From contig NZ_PCOZ01000007.1 in assembly GCF_002979555.1 (NCBI RefSeq), positions 264,539 to 328,538 on the forward strand: a DNA stretch of 64,000 bases, read 5' to 3'. The stretch is from Pseudomonas sp. MYb60 (GTDB lineage: Bacteria > Pseudomonadota > Gammaproteobacteria > Pseudomonadales > Pseudomonadaceae). This document shows positions 48,229 to 57,363 of the stretch, piece by piece. The position numbers and the translations under genes are program-made. Each line of letters opens with the position of its first letter. Position 1 is the first letter of the stretch. Below the pieces are notes generated by a model, which saw nothing but the letters and a program-made list of their open reading frames with translations, searched no databases and was not told where the DNA came from.

Positions 48229-48254
48229 GCCCGCCCACACTGCGGGCTTTTTTT
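48229..48254 (+). terminator. Rho-independent terminator after uraH
   Basis: GCCCGC (48229-48234) pairs with GCGGGC (48242-48247) around a 7-base loop and is followed by a run of seven T. It isolates uraH from the large gene that follows. Confidence 0.88.
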
Positions 48255-48331
48255 CGTCTGCGTTTAACTATCTAACGTCGCTTGGATACCTGCATTACCT
48301 AGGCTGGCTTTTTCCACGAGAAGAAAAAGCC

Positions 48332-51300
48332 ATGACCTCGAACTCCGCAAACCCCGTCGTACCTCCCGCGTCCACCGACACCGTCGATATTGACGACTCC
48401 AGCGACACCGAGGCCAATTTCCGGGCGATGCGCGACCAGTTGAAATGGCGGATCAACACCTGTACTCATCCTAGTCGCCTGATCAATCAGCTGTGCCTTG
48501 CCGACATGCGCTGCCGCGAATCCGCGCAGACGCTCACACACCTGATAGGGCGCTCACCCCGAATCGTGAAGGTGATTCGTGCCGAGCTGCACAAAGAGTT
48601 CAATGAAGAACCCGATGACCTGATGTTTACCGTGCCCGCCAAGGACGGTGATCCCGAAAAAGTCGACAACCTGACAACCCGCGCATTGTCGATGCTCTTT
48701 GCGCCTCAGGTGGTTGCCACTGTCTGTTCTTCAACCACGTTGAGCCTCAGGACGAGGCCCGGCTACCCATTGATGTTGACGCCGCTCGAAGTCCTTCAGC
48801 GAGTGACTTCGATGAGGCTCTTCGAGCGATTGGTCCAGGCGGCCGCTGAGTATTGGGACACCTTGGCATACGGTTCCTGGCTGACGCGTCGGGAGCGCTG
48901 GGTAGACGTGCACAAGGTGCTCTTCGCCAATCGTGCCTTTATTGCGCGGCAATTGGATGAGCTGTCGAGTTCCGCCATGGCCATGGTTCAGGCCGTGATC
49001 GATGCCCCCAGTGCTGAAGCACGTCAGCGCGCAGGGGGGGATTGGGCCACCGTGCGAGTGGGCCATTTGCGGTGGCCGGGTACGCCTGCGATTGCGATTC
49101 CTGGTGCCTTGCATATCTATGGTGAGGGAGAACCCGTGGGGGTGCCCCATGTCATTTACCTGCCGGGTGTCGCTCGCAACTTCTACGAGTACCCTTCCTT
49201 GGTCGCGTTTCAGTGTGGCGTGCTGGAGCTGAGCCAGTCGCGGTTTGAGGCGCTCTGGCAATGCCTGCCGTTGAATCGTCGCCTTGCGTTATGCCGCCCT
49301 GCGGACTTGTCACCGGCTTCCAGCGTGGTGCCTGGCCCGGAGATTCTGGAAGATGCATTGGCACTGGGGACGCAGGCGTTGCTGAGGCAGCAATGGGATA
49401 ACGAATTGGCCTGTGTGGTCACTGTTTATCACCGACAGGTATTTGCCGAAGAGCGGTCCCAGCCGCTCGACACGCGTTTTTTTCTCAACTATGTGGAGGG
49501 CAACAGGAGGCTGCTCGTCGGGGATGGGCCGCTGGGCGAGCTTCGGGACCAACTGCTCAATTGGGACCAGCAGCGGCGGCGCACAGAAATCATCTTTGCC
49601 AGCACCGCGCCCGGTTTGCCTCTGCGCACCGCAGAGCAGCAGGTCAAGCATTACGAAAAAGGCCTGGTGGCGCTACTGGACCCGAATGATCCAAGCGTCG
49701 AGACCCCCGCGTATCAGGAGGTTGTCGCACTGGTGAGTCAACTCAAGGGGCATGCCCGGAAGTTGAATGCAATCGTACAGGGTGCCCGGCAGCAATTGCT
49801 GCGTGTGGATTTCTGGGCCAAGCGCCCCGATGGAGCGGGGACGCCCAGAAGGGGGGTGGCGTTTATGCAGGCGCAAACCGAGGCCTTGCGCTGCGAGGTG
49901 CAATTGCAACACACGCTCAAGTTGATGAGTACGGCGCATCGGGACCTGATGATTGAAGTGGTGGAACAGCCTATGTCCTGCGGGCGCCCGGGCAGTCAAA
50001 CCCAGGTGCTATCGATTGCCATCGGTAACGAACTCGATGGGTTCTATTCGCTGCATAACGTCTGGGTAGTGACGACCGCGGCGGCAGTGAGGGTCCCGAT
50101 ACGCCAGTTGCCAGTGGTGCTGTACGCGCTCGGGGAAGAGGGCGGGGTGACGGGTTTTGCCGGGCTGGACGCACTGACCCGTAGCGTCAAGGCCAGTCTC
50201 GTCAGTCGAGACGACTCCGTGCTGTGGGGCAGTGTCGCCCGCGACAAGCGCCCTGGCTTACGCGCGCATGCGGCACATGAAATGTTAGAGGTGCGCTACG
50301 TGCCCATCCAAGGCAAGCCTGCCTTGGTGTTCATCAAGAAACTCCTGGGATCGTATGCTCGCCTGTACAACAGCGTGGATGAGATCACGTGTATGTTCAG
50401 TGAGGTAAAGGACGCGCAGATAAGCCGCGCGCTATTGCTGACTGAGCTGGAGCACCACCTGCAGGTTCCCGCCAACAGTGCCCTGAGCCAAGCGCAGACA
50501 AATGTAGCGCTGCTGCACAATCTCGCGCTTGAAGCGAAAAAACTGCCGGTATGGTTGGCGTCGGCGTCGCAGGCGCAGCGTCGGCATTTCAGGCGTTTGC
50601 AGAAGCATTACATGAGCAGTGCCTGGGCATTTCTAGCGCGGCAGGAACAACGCGTGCCGGACTTGATGACCTATGCCCGCCACGCGGTGACCGCCCGTTT
50701 GCGCCGCGACGGTATCGCTTTAGAGGTGGAGGTGGACGAGCCGTTTATCGCGATGTCGGGTGATATTCACGGCTCCTATTGTGACTACATGGACGCTTGC
50801 CGCCTGAAGGATCTGCACGGGGTGCAGTCGTCGTCTTCTTCGTGCAGAGCGTTCAGCCTGGTGGAGTTGGCGCTGCATAACCTGGATCCGCAGGCGACGT
50901 GGACACAATATAAATTAAACCGTGCCTGCGTTCTGGGATGGCCATGGCGAGACTTTCAGGTCAACCAACTGAGGCAGATCATGTCTTCGCTGGATATCGG
51001 CGGCCAATACGACGCATTGATCAATACAGCGTTCTATCCGGCTGTTAACCCCGTTCAACCGCTCAGCGAGGGGCGTATTCCCGAGTTGCTCAATCGCGTG
51101 TTGCGGGCGGGCGTTGCGTATCACCTGTTCTCTGCAGTGCAACAGGGGCTGTCGGCGAACGCGCAGAGCGTCTTCAGCACCGCGATGGCCGCACGAACGC
51201 CCCAGGACCTGTTGAAAAACCAGCACGAACTGCAGCTGTATAAGGTTCACCTTGTGGGGCATACGCTGCAGCATGATCGCTACGTGGCAGGGATAGTGGT

Positions 51301-53527
51301 CGTGCAGGACAAACGCTCGGCGCTTTGCGTGATCTATTGGCCGCAGGCCCCGCACGCGTCGGTGCTCACTGAATACAGCAGCCTGGACAAAGCCAGGGCG
51401 CAATTGAACCGGCTTGGGGCACTGCCTGACAACGCCAGGACGCTGGCCCGCCACGTCGCGCCCGGCTGGGCATTTCAGTCTGCGCTTGATCCGATGGCCG
51501 TCAGCACGCTTGATGTGCTCTCTGGTATTTACTTTGTGAAAGGGGCTTGGCAGATGTATCGCGCGTTCCGCGTGAAGCATCCTGAGCCTTCGCTGTCGAT
51601 TCACGAGGTAGAGGAGCAATTGCTCGAGCAGATAGGCAGCGACTCACAGGGATGGCTGGCGCTCGTTGCCAGTTCCCACTGCAATGCCCAGGCGTTGCTG
51701 TACCACGGCAATGTGCTTGAGCTGCAACGCCAGACACAAGCGGCCAGTTACTCCAATAAGGCGCTGGAGGAGTATCGGATCCGCCGCCGTCGCGATGATG
51801 GCGTCGCCAAACTCCGGATGGTGCTGAGTCTCTTTGTTCCAGTCGTTGGTGTGTTCAGCGATATCTACGAGTTGTACGCCGCGGCGCGGCGTTATCTACG
51901 ATCCAGCAATCGCGGTGACAAGCGTGTCTTGGCCGATACGACAAAGTTTTTTACGGTCGGTCTGGTCATGGCGTTCGTACCCGGCCCCAAGAGGGTGGGG
52001 GTATCGGCAGCTGCTTTGGGGCGGATACGCCGCTGGCGTGTGGAGCCGAGCGGTGTTCTCCATTCGGCGCCGTCGGTGAGGCAGCTTCCGGAGCTGGAGC
52101 GTTTCAAGCTCAAGTCGGTGCCTGAAGAGGCTGTGGCGTTGAGTGGGCCGGATCAGAACGGGGTCCACATCAAGAGCGGTGAGTTATTTGTGGCGGATGA
52201 CACCTACCGTTATCCGGTTTACCGTCGCACAAACGAGACGTGGTTCCGCCTGAAAAATCAACAGGTGCAGGGCCAGGACGAATTGATCATCAATATTCAC
52301 CATTCCAGGGAATGGTTACTCGGCGCAGACGCGCCTCAGCCGGTGGCGGGCGCGAGTTCGGGCGTGCTCAACCCATGGCGCGCGCCTGTGGCATCGGCAC
52401 CTGACTGGAGGCCGCCGATTGTCCGCACGTCGACAGAAGATACGATTCTTCAGTCAACGACGACGGCGAGTCACTGGGTGGATTGGGATATCGCCACCCC
52501 GAATGACCTGCGAGTGACGCGAGCACCTCATGTTTATCAGGTCCCGGCGGATGCCTCAGGCGTTGCCGGCAACGTGGTGCGCATCGCTCCCTTGCACAAC
52601 ACAGCGTTGCGAGATCCGCTGAGCAGTTACTACAGGCTACTGCCTCAAGGGGATCAGGCACCTCTGGACCGTATCGTATTCATGACGAGAAATGATCGGT
52701 CGGTTTCAACGGCTCACGTTGACATCGGGCGTTGGACAAGCACGGCGTCTCTGGAACAGCCAATTCCCATGTCATTTACTGGGCAGAGCCAATGGAAACT
52801 TCATGCCCCTCTGTTCGATAGGCCATTGACCGAATCTGTAGGTGAGGCGTTTCCGACCCTGACACGCACCAGTCGAGAATTGGTTGTTGCGCGCATGATT
52901 GAGCTGTCCGGGCCACCGGGCCCTGCAACCGCCAGTCACCTGCTTAACATTCGTGCGACGTTGGACAAATGGTTGTCGCCACTTCCGGCCCGGCGGGGAA
53001 AAACGGACGACTTACTGCAGATGCTGCAGCCCTTCGACAGGCAGGGCAATAGCCTGTCCATCAATTACGACACTAGGACTCGCGCTTTCAAGCGTGTCGA
53101 TTTTCAGATATCTGGCCTGGACGCTTCGTTATGGCTCCCGAAAGGCAGGGTCACGAGTCAACGAGAGCTCACTCAGCGTGCGGCTGTGAAGGATGAGTTG
53201 AAACAACAGGGCTTTAAAGTGAGAGATCGGGAAGTATCATCCGGCGGCCCTCTGACCCACTCGCTTATCGCAACACACCCCAACTCGAACATGCTGTATT
53301 ACGTGTCCCTCCATTGGGTTGCGCGAGGGGCCATCCGATTGGAAAAACGGCTGACGACTGCCTGGTTCAATAAAATCATCAATCGGTACTCAGCCTCACG
53401 CGCATTGGCAGACGTCAAAAGTGCCATGGAGGAAGGGCGGCTGGTCAGGATCGCAGCAGGCATCCAATGGCCTGTCGAGCGTGACATTCCTTCCAGCGTC
53501 TACTTTGTCAAAGTGAATCCAGCCTGA
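48332..53527 (+). CDS. Very large toxin-like protein (dermonecrotic-toxin/DUF6543-like), 1731 aa
   Basis: One uninterrupted frame. The first ~300 residues look like the DUF6543/dermonecrotic-toxin N-terminal domain of Pseudomonas proteins: an RRERW...LFANRAFIARQLDEL helical part (about 184-215) and IAIPGALHIYG...HVIYLPGVARNFYEYPS (about 255-290). A long helical region follows. Hydrophobic segments at about 1161-1185 (MVLSLFVPVVGVFSDIYELY) and 1206-1220 (FFTVGLVMAFVPGP) resemble the membrane-insertion hairpins of large toxins. The last ~500 residues show a beta-rich stretch (GELFVADDTYRYPVYRR) and a C-terminal part I cannot assign. No signal peptide, no catalytic motif recognised. AGAAG/AAAAAG precedes the ATG. 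The family call is by pattern, not search. Codon choice is less biased than in its neighbours, hinting at acquisition. Confidence 0.72.
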   Translation: MTSNSANPVVPPASTDTVDIDDSSDTEANFRAMRDQLKWRINTCTHPSRLINQLCLADMRCRESAQTLTHLIGRSPRIVKVIRAELHKEFNEEPDDLMFTVPAKDGDPEKVDNLTTRALSMLFAPQVVATVCSSTTLSLRTRPGYPLMLTPLEVLQRVTSMRLFERLVQAAAEYWDTLAYGSWLTRRERWVDVHKVLFANRAFIARQLDELSSSAMAMVQAVIDAPSAEARQRAGGDWATVRVGHLRWPGTPAIAIPGALHIYGEGEPVGVPHVIYLPGVARNFYEYPSLVAFQCGVLELSQSRFEALWQCLPLNRRLALCRPADLSPASSVVPGPEILEDALALGTQALLRQQWDNELACVVTVYHRQVFAEERSQPLDTRFFLNYVEGNRRLLVGDGPLGELRDQLLNWDQQRRRTEIIFASTAPGLPLRTAEQQVKHYEKGLVALLDPNDPSVETPAYQEVVALVSQLKGHARKLNAIVQGARQQLLRVDFWAKRPDGAGTPRRGVAFMQAQTEALRCEVQLQHTLKLMSTAHRDLMIEVVEQPMSCGRPGSQTQVLSIAIGNELDGFYSLHNVWVVTTAAAVRVPIRQLPVVLYALGEEGGVTGFAGLDALTRSVKASLVSRDDSVLWGSVARDKRPGLRAHAAHEMLEVRYVPIQGKPALVFIKKLLGSYARLYNSVDEITCMFSEVKDAQISRALLLTELEHHLQVPANSALSQAQTNVALLHNLALEAKKLPVWLASASQAQRRHFRRLQKHYMSSAWAFLARQEQRVPDLMTYARHAVTARLRRDGIALEVEVDEPFIAMSGDIHGSYCDYMDACRLKDLHGVQSSSSSCRAFSLVELALHNLDPQATWTQYKLNRACVLGWPWRDFQVNQLRQIMSSLDIGGQYDALINTAFYPAVNPVQPLSEGRIPELLNRVLRAGVAYHLFSAVQQGLSANAQSVFSTAMAARTPQDLLKNQHELQLYKVHLVGHTLQHDRYVAGIVVVQDKRSALCVIYWPQAPHASVLTEYSSLDKARAQLNRLGALPDNARTLARHVAPGWAFQSALDPMAVSTLDVLSGIYFVKGAWQMYRAFRVKHPEPSLSIHEVEEQLLEQIGSDSQGWLALVASSHCNAQALLYHGNVLELQRQTQAASYSNKALEEYRIRRRRDDGVAKLRMVLSLFVPVVGVFSDIYELYAAARRYLRSSNRGDKRVLADTTKFFTVGLVMAFVPGPKRVGVSAAALGRIRRWRVEPSGVLHSAPSVRQLPELERFKLKSVPEEAVALSGPDQNGVHIKSGELFVADDTYRYPVYRRTNETWFRLKNQQVQGQDELIINIHHSREWLLGADAPQPVAGASSGVLNPWRAPVASAPDWRPPIVRTSTEDTILQSTTTASHWVDWDIATPNDLRVTRAPHVYQVPADASGVAGNVVRIAPLHNTALRDPLSSYYRLLPQGDQAPLDRIVFMTRNDRSVSTAHVDIGRWTSTASLEQPIPMSFTGQSQWKLHAPLFDRPLTESVGEAFPTLTRTSRELVVARMIELSGPPGPATASHLLNIRATLDKWLSPLPARRGKTDDLLQMLQPFDRQGNSLSINYDTRTRAFKRVDFQISGLDASLWLPKGRVTSQRELTQRAAVKDELKQQGFKVRDREVSSGGPLTHSLIATHPNSNMLYYVSLHWVARGAIRLEKRLTTAWFNKIINRYSASRALADVKSAMEEGRLVRIAAGIQWPVERDIPSSVYFVKVNPA

Positions 53528-54149
53528 CCTTCAGCAGCGAGAACATGCCGGCGCCGCCGAACAATCCCGCACTGACGCGGTTGAACCAGCTTTGGCCTTT
53601 GCCGCTACGCAGATAGCGAGCGGCGCCATGGGCGCTCAAGCCATAGGTCAGCTTGCACAGCAGGTCGAGCACGGTCCAGGTGGCGATCATGGTCACCAGT
53701 TGTGGCAGGAACGGTTGCTCGCCGCTGAGAAACTGCGGCAGGAAGGCGGCGAAAAACAGAATGTCCTTGGGGTTGCTGGCGCCGAGGACAAAGGCGCGAC
53801 CAAACAGTGTGCGAAAGCGCGGTGTGGCGGCCAACTGCGGTACTTCGGCGCCGTGTGCCGGTTGCCGCGATTGCTTCCAGCTTTGCCAGGCCAGGTAGAA
53901 CAGATAGGCCGCGCCGACCACCTTCAAGGCGCTGAACAACTGCTCCGATGCGAGCAGCAGCGCGCCCAGACCAAGGGCCGAGGCGCTGAGCAGGCAGATC
54001 GAGGCAAATACCCCACCGAGAAACGCTGGATACGAACGGCGCAGGCCGTAGTTGAGACTGTTGCTGATCATCAACAGTGAGAGTGGCCCCGGGATCAGGA
54101 TCACCACCAATGCCGCGCCGCTGAACAGTAGCCAGGTTTCCAGGTTCAT
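53508..54149 (-). CDS. LysE-family amino-acid exporter
   Basis: 213 residues with about six hydrophobic helices. The LysE/RhtB signature is at the start: LVVILIPGPLSLLMISNSLNYG, GGVFASICLLSASALGLGALL (in parts), AYLFYLAWQSW, and RAFVLGASNPKDILFFAAFLPQFL. These inner-membrane proteins export amino acids such as lysine, threonine or homoserine lactone; the substrate here is unknown. Its last 20 bases overlap the 3' end of the convergent toxin-like gene. Upstream, the purine permease ends 11 bases away on the same strand, suggesting cotranscription. Confidence 0.92.
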   Translation of the reverse strand: MNLETWLLFSGAALVVILIPGPLSLLMISNSLNYGLRRSYPAFLGGVFASICLLSASALGLGALLLASEQLFSALKVVGAAYLFYLAWQSWKQSRQPAHGAEVPQLAATPRFRTLFGRAFVLGASNPKDILFFAAFLPQFLSGEQPFLPQLVTMIATWTVLDLLCKLTYGLSAHGAARYLRSGKGQSWFNRVSAGLFGGAGMFSLLKVRLDSL

Positions 54150-54160
54150 CCGTTACTCCT

Positions 54161-55507
54161 TTATAGAAATATGAATTTGGCGATAAAGATCGCGCACAAC
54201 ACCCACAGGCTGATGGAAATCTCGCGGTACTTGCCGGTACCCGCCTTGAGCGCCACGTAGGTGATGAAGCCCAGCGCGATACCGTCGGCGACCGAGAAGG
54301 TCAGGGGCATCATGATCGCGGTGACAATCGCCGGAATGCTGTCGGTGGCTTCGTCCCAGTTGATATGGGCCATGCTCGCCATCATCAGCATTGCGACGTA
54401 AATCAGCGCACCCGCCGTGGCATACGCCGGAATCATCCCCGCCAGCGGCGCGAAAAACATCGCTGCCACAAACAGCACGCCCACCGTCACAGCGGTGAGC
54501 CCGGTACGGCCACCCGCCGCCACGCCGGCCGCACTTTCCACGTAGCTGGTCACCGGTGGCACACCGACCATGGCGCCGAACACGCTGGAAGCACTGTCGG
54601 CCTTCAATGCGCGGGACAGGTTATCGATCTTGCCATCGGCGTTGACCAGGCCGGCTCGTTGCGCGACGCCCATCAGTGTACCTGCGGTGTCGAACATGTG
54701 TACAAAAAGAAACGCAAATACCACGCTAATCATGCTGATATTGAATACACCGGCAACGTCCATCGCCATCCAGGTGGGTGCCAGGCTCGGCGGCGTGGAC
54801 ATGATGCCGTTGTAATGCACCAGGCCCAGGCCCCAGCCGGCGAGGGTTACGGCGATGATGCTGATGAGGATTGCGCCGAATACGCGGTGGTAGCTGAGGA
54901 TCGCAATCAGCAGGAAGCAGATGGCCGCCAGCAAGGGCGCCGGTTCATGCAGCGAACCGAGCTTGATCAGCGTGGCCGGGCTGTCGACGATGATGCCGGC
55001 GGTCTTCAGGCCGATCACCCCGAGGAACAGGCCGACGCCGGCGCCCATGGCATGGCGCAGGCTTACGGGGATGCTGTTGAGCAGCCATTCGCGCACACGT
55101 GAGAGGGTCAGGATCATGAACAGCACCCCAGAGATAAACACCGCGCCGAGCGCGGTTTCCCAGGTGTAGCCCATGGTGCCGACCACGGTGTAGGTGAAAA
55201 ACGCGTTGAGGCCCATGCCCGGCGCCAGGCCTACCGGCCAGTTGGCGTACAGGCCCATCAACAGGCAACCCAGGGCGGCAGCAATACACGTGGCGACAAA
55301 CGCTGCGCCGTGATCGATGCCGGCGTCGGCCATGATGTTGGGGTTGACGAAGATGATGTAGGCCATGGTGATGAAGGTGGTGAGGCCGGCGATCAGCTCG
55401 GTCTTCACTGTGGTGCCATGCAAGCGCAGTTTGAACAGGCGTTCCAGCCAGCCGTTGCGGGTGGGTTGGAGGTCCAGGGGTGAGGCTTCGGATTTGCGGC
55501 TATCCAC
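54161..55507 (-). CDS. NCS2 purine permease, AzgA type (adenine/guanine/hypoxanthine)
   Basis: 448 residues from GTG 55507, preceded by TTGAGGAG. About 12-13 hydrophobic segments carry AzgA-type motifs: ELIAGLTTFITMAYIIFVNP, GLAPGMGLNAFFTYTVV, FLFVHMFDTAGTLMGVAQRAG and GVPPVTSYVESAAGVAAGGRTGLTA (read in parts). This branch imports adenine, guanine or hypoxanthine and differs from the urate/xanthine branch at 41401-42750. A perfect TTGTATACAA palindrome lies about 115 bases upstream, as in front of puuE. Confidence 0.93.
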   Translation of the reverse strand: MDSRKSEASPLDLQPTRNGWLERLFKLRLHGTTVKTELIAGLTTFITMAYIIFVNPNIMADAGIDHGAAFVATCIAAALGCLLMGLYANWPVGLAPGMGLNAFFTYTVVGTMGYTWETALGAVFISGVLFMILTLSRVREWLLNSIPVSLRHAMGAGVGLFLGVIGLKTAGIIVDSPATLIKLGSLHEPAPLLAAICFLLIAILSYHRVFGAILISIIAVTLAGWGLGLVHYNGIMSTPPSLAPTWMAMDVAGVFNISMISVVFAFLFVHMFDTAGTLMGVAQRAGLVNADGKIDNLSRALKADSASSVFGAMVGVPPVTSYVESAAGVAAGGRTGLTAVTVGVLFVAAMFFAPLAGMIPAYATAGALIYVAMLMMASMAHINWDEATDSIPAIVTAIMMPLTFSVADGIALGFITYVALKAGTGKYREISISLWVLCAIFIAKFIFL

Positions 55508-55621
55508 AGCGAGTACTCCTCAAGCATTTTATTGTTATGGCCGGCGCTTTTTTGCGCCGTGAGGTACTGGCGGGTTTTGTTGACCAATAGGTCAGGAACT
55601 CGCACGAAGCGAATTATGCTT

Positions 55622-55631
55622 TTGTATACAA
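55622..55631. promoter_or_regulatory. Palindromic operator TTGTATACAA upstream of the purine permease
   Basis: A perfect palindrome, extended to TTTGTATACAAA, lies between the permease start and the convergently placed end of the MarR gene. It is the same 10-mer as at 47472, which links this permease to the urate genes. No other gene starts near it, so it probably controls the permease. Confidence 0.65.
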
Positions 55632-55669
55632 ATAAAGCAAATAATGTTTTCGAATAGTTGAGCGGACGG

Positions 55670-56104
55670 CTAGTTCGACGCGCTCAATGCTTGATTGACC
55701 GCCAGCCATCCGGCGACGGCCTCTTCGCCGGCGTCACTGAAAGCGCGTTGCAACAGCTTTACTTGTTCGCGGCGCAGGGCATGTTCGAATCGCAAGCCTT
55801 CTTCACTCAATTCCAGCAGGCGTTTACGTTTGTCGGTCTCGGACGCAACGCTGTTCACCAGGTGCATTTCCTGCAATTGGCGCAAGGGCATGTTCAGCGC
55901 CTGCTTGCTCACGCCGAGCAATTGCAACAGTTCCTTCACGCTCAGCGCGGGGTAGCGCGCGATAAAAAACACGATGCGCTGATGCACCCGGCTGAGACCA
56001 CGGCGCTCGAGCATTTCGTCGGCCTTGGCGGTAAAGGCCTGGTAGCCGAAGAAGAACGCTTCCATGGCTTCTTGCTGGGCGGCGGGTTTTTTAAGGTCAA
56101 GCAT
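55670..56104 (-). CDS. MarR-family transcriptional regulator
   Basis: 144 residues from MLDLKKPAAQQEAMEAFF. The winged helix-turn-helix is clear: GLSRVHQRIVFFIARYPALSVKELLQLLGVSKQALNMPLRQLQEMHLV, then the wing SETDKRKRLLELSEEG (described in parts). MarR dimers bind palindromes and often respond to small aromatic ligands. It is divergent from the aminotransferase gene 83 bases away, which may be its target. The open frame extends much further upstream, but only antisense to that gene. Confidence 0.9.
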   Translation of the reverse strand: MLDLKKPAAQQEAMEAFFFGYQAFTAKADEMLERRGLSRVHQRIVFFIARYPALSVKELLQLLGVSKQALNMPLRQLQEMHLVNSVASETDKRKRLLELSEEGLRFEHALRREQVKLLQRAFSDAGEEAVAGWLAVNQALSASN

Positions 56105-56186
56105 GTTGACGTATCCGTGGTGGCTGTCGTAATTTCGGTCAACCAGTTTGACGTATTTCCCACAGCCTTCGCTACCGGTGACCCCC

Positions 56187-57353
56187 ATGGCCTTCTCTGA
56201 ACGTGTTACGCGCCTCAAAAGCTCCCTGATCCGCGAGATCCTCGCGGCGGCCCAGCGCCCGGAAGTGATGTCGTTCGCCGGAGGCCTGCCGGCCGAAGCC
56301 ATGCTGCCGGCCCTGAACTGGGAGGGCATGCCGTTAAACATCGGCCAATACGGCATGAGCGAAGGCGAACCCCAACTGCGTGAGCTGCTCGCCGACCAAG
56401 CGCGCGCCCTCGGCATTCCGTGCCAGGCCAGCCAGGTCCTGGTGGTCAGCGGCTCCCAACAAACCCTGGACCTGGTGGCCAAGCTGTACCTCGACAAAGG
56501 CACGCAGATCCTGCTGGAAGGCCCGACCTACCTGGCCGCGTTGCAGATCTTCCAGCTGTTCGGCGCCGATTGCCTGACCGTACAACTGGAGGCCGACGGC
56601 CCGAACCTGGCCGCCTTGCGCGGCAACCTCGAACGCCATCGCCCGGCGTTCATCTACCTGATCCCGACCTTCCAGAATCCCTCCGCCGTGCGCTACAGCG
56701 AAGCCAAGCGCGACGCCGTCGCCGCCTTGCTCGATGAGTTCGGCGTGACCTTGATCGAAGACGAACCCTACCGTGAACTGACCTTCGACGGCGGCAGCGC
56801 CAAACCCATCGTCGGGCGCCTGAAAAAAGCCAGCTGGATCTACACCGGCACGGTGTCCAAAACCCTGCTGCCGGGCCTGCGTGTGGGTTACCTGATCGCC
56901 AGCCCGGACCTGTTCCCGCACCTGCTCAAGCTCAAGCAGTCGGCCGACCTGCACACCAATCGCGTCGGCCAGTGGCAGGCGATGCAGTGGATCGGCAGCG
57001 AACGATACCAGCAGCACCTGGTGGAACTGCGCAGCTTCTACCGCCAGCGCCGCGATGCGTTCCAGTCTGCGTTGGAGCGCCACTTCGCCGAACTGGCCGA
57101 CTGGCAAGTGCCCCAAGGTGGATTATTCTTCTGGCTGACCTTGAAACAGCCACTCGACACCCGCACTTTGTTGGCGCAAGCGTTGCAGCAGAACGTCGCG
57201 TTCATGCCGGGTGAACCGTTCTTTTCCGAGCCAGACCAACACCTTGGCTCGTTGCGCCTCAATTTCAGCCACATCGACCCGGCCCGCCTGGACGAAGGTC
57301 TCAAGCGCCTGGCCGCGGTGGTCCGTCAAGCACAGCACGCGCAAGCGGCATAA
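56187..57353 (+). CDS. PLP-dependent aminotransferase, class I/II (2-aminoadipate/aromatic type)
   Basis: 388 residues from MAFSERVTRLKSSLIREILAA. Fold-type I motifs: FAGGLPAEAMLP, GMSEGEPQLRELLAD, GSQQTLDLVAKLYLD, IPTFQNPSAVRYSEAKR, EDEPYRELTF and the PLP Lys in GTVSKTLLPGLRVGY. Similarity is to the 2-aminoadipate/MocR-like transaminases (LysN type) acting on branched, aromatic or adipate-type amino acids. The true substrate is unknown. The start is placed at ATG 56187 since the upstream alternative is a TTG in a poor context. It is 10 bases before the GST gene, so they form an operon, divergent from marR. Confidence 0.9.
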   Translation: MAFSERVTRLKSSLIREILAAAQRPEVMSFAGGLPAEAMLPALNWEGMPLNIGQYGMSEGEPQLRELLADQARALGIPCQASQVLVVSGSQQTLDLVAKLYLDKGTQILLEGPTYLAALQIFQLFGADCLTVQLEADGPNLAALRGNLERHRPAFIYLIPTFQNPSAVRYSEAKRDAVAALLDEFGVTLIEDEPYRELTFDGGSAKPIVGRLKKASWIYTGTVSKTLLPGLRVGYLIASPDLFPHLLKLKQSADLHTNRVGQWQAMQWIGSERYQQHLVELRSFYRQRRDAFQSALERHFAELADWQVPQGGLFFWLTLKQPLDTRTLLAQALQQNVAFMPGEPFFSEPDQHLGSLRLNFSHIDPARLDEGLKRLAAVVRQAQHAQAA

Positions 57354-57363
57354 GGGGAGCCCC

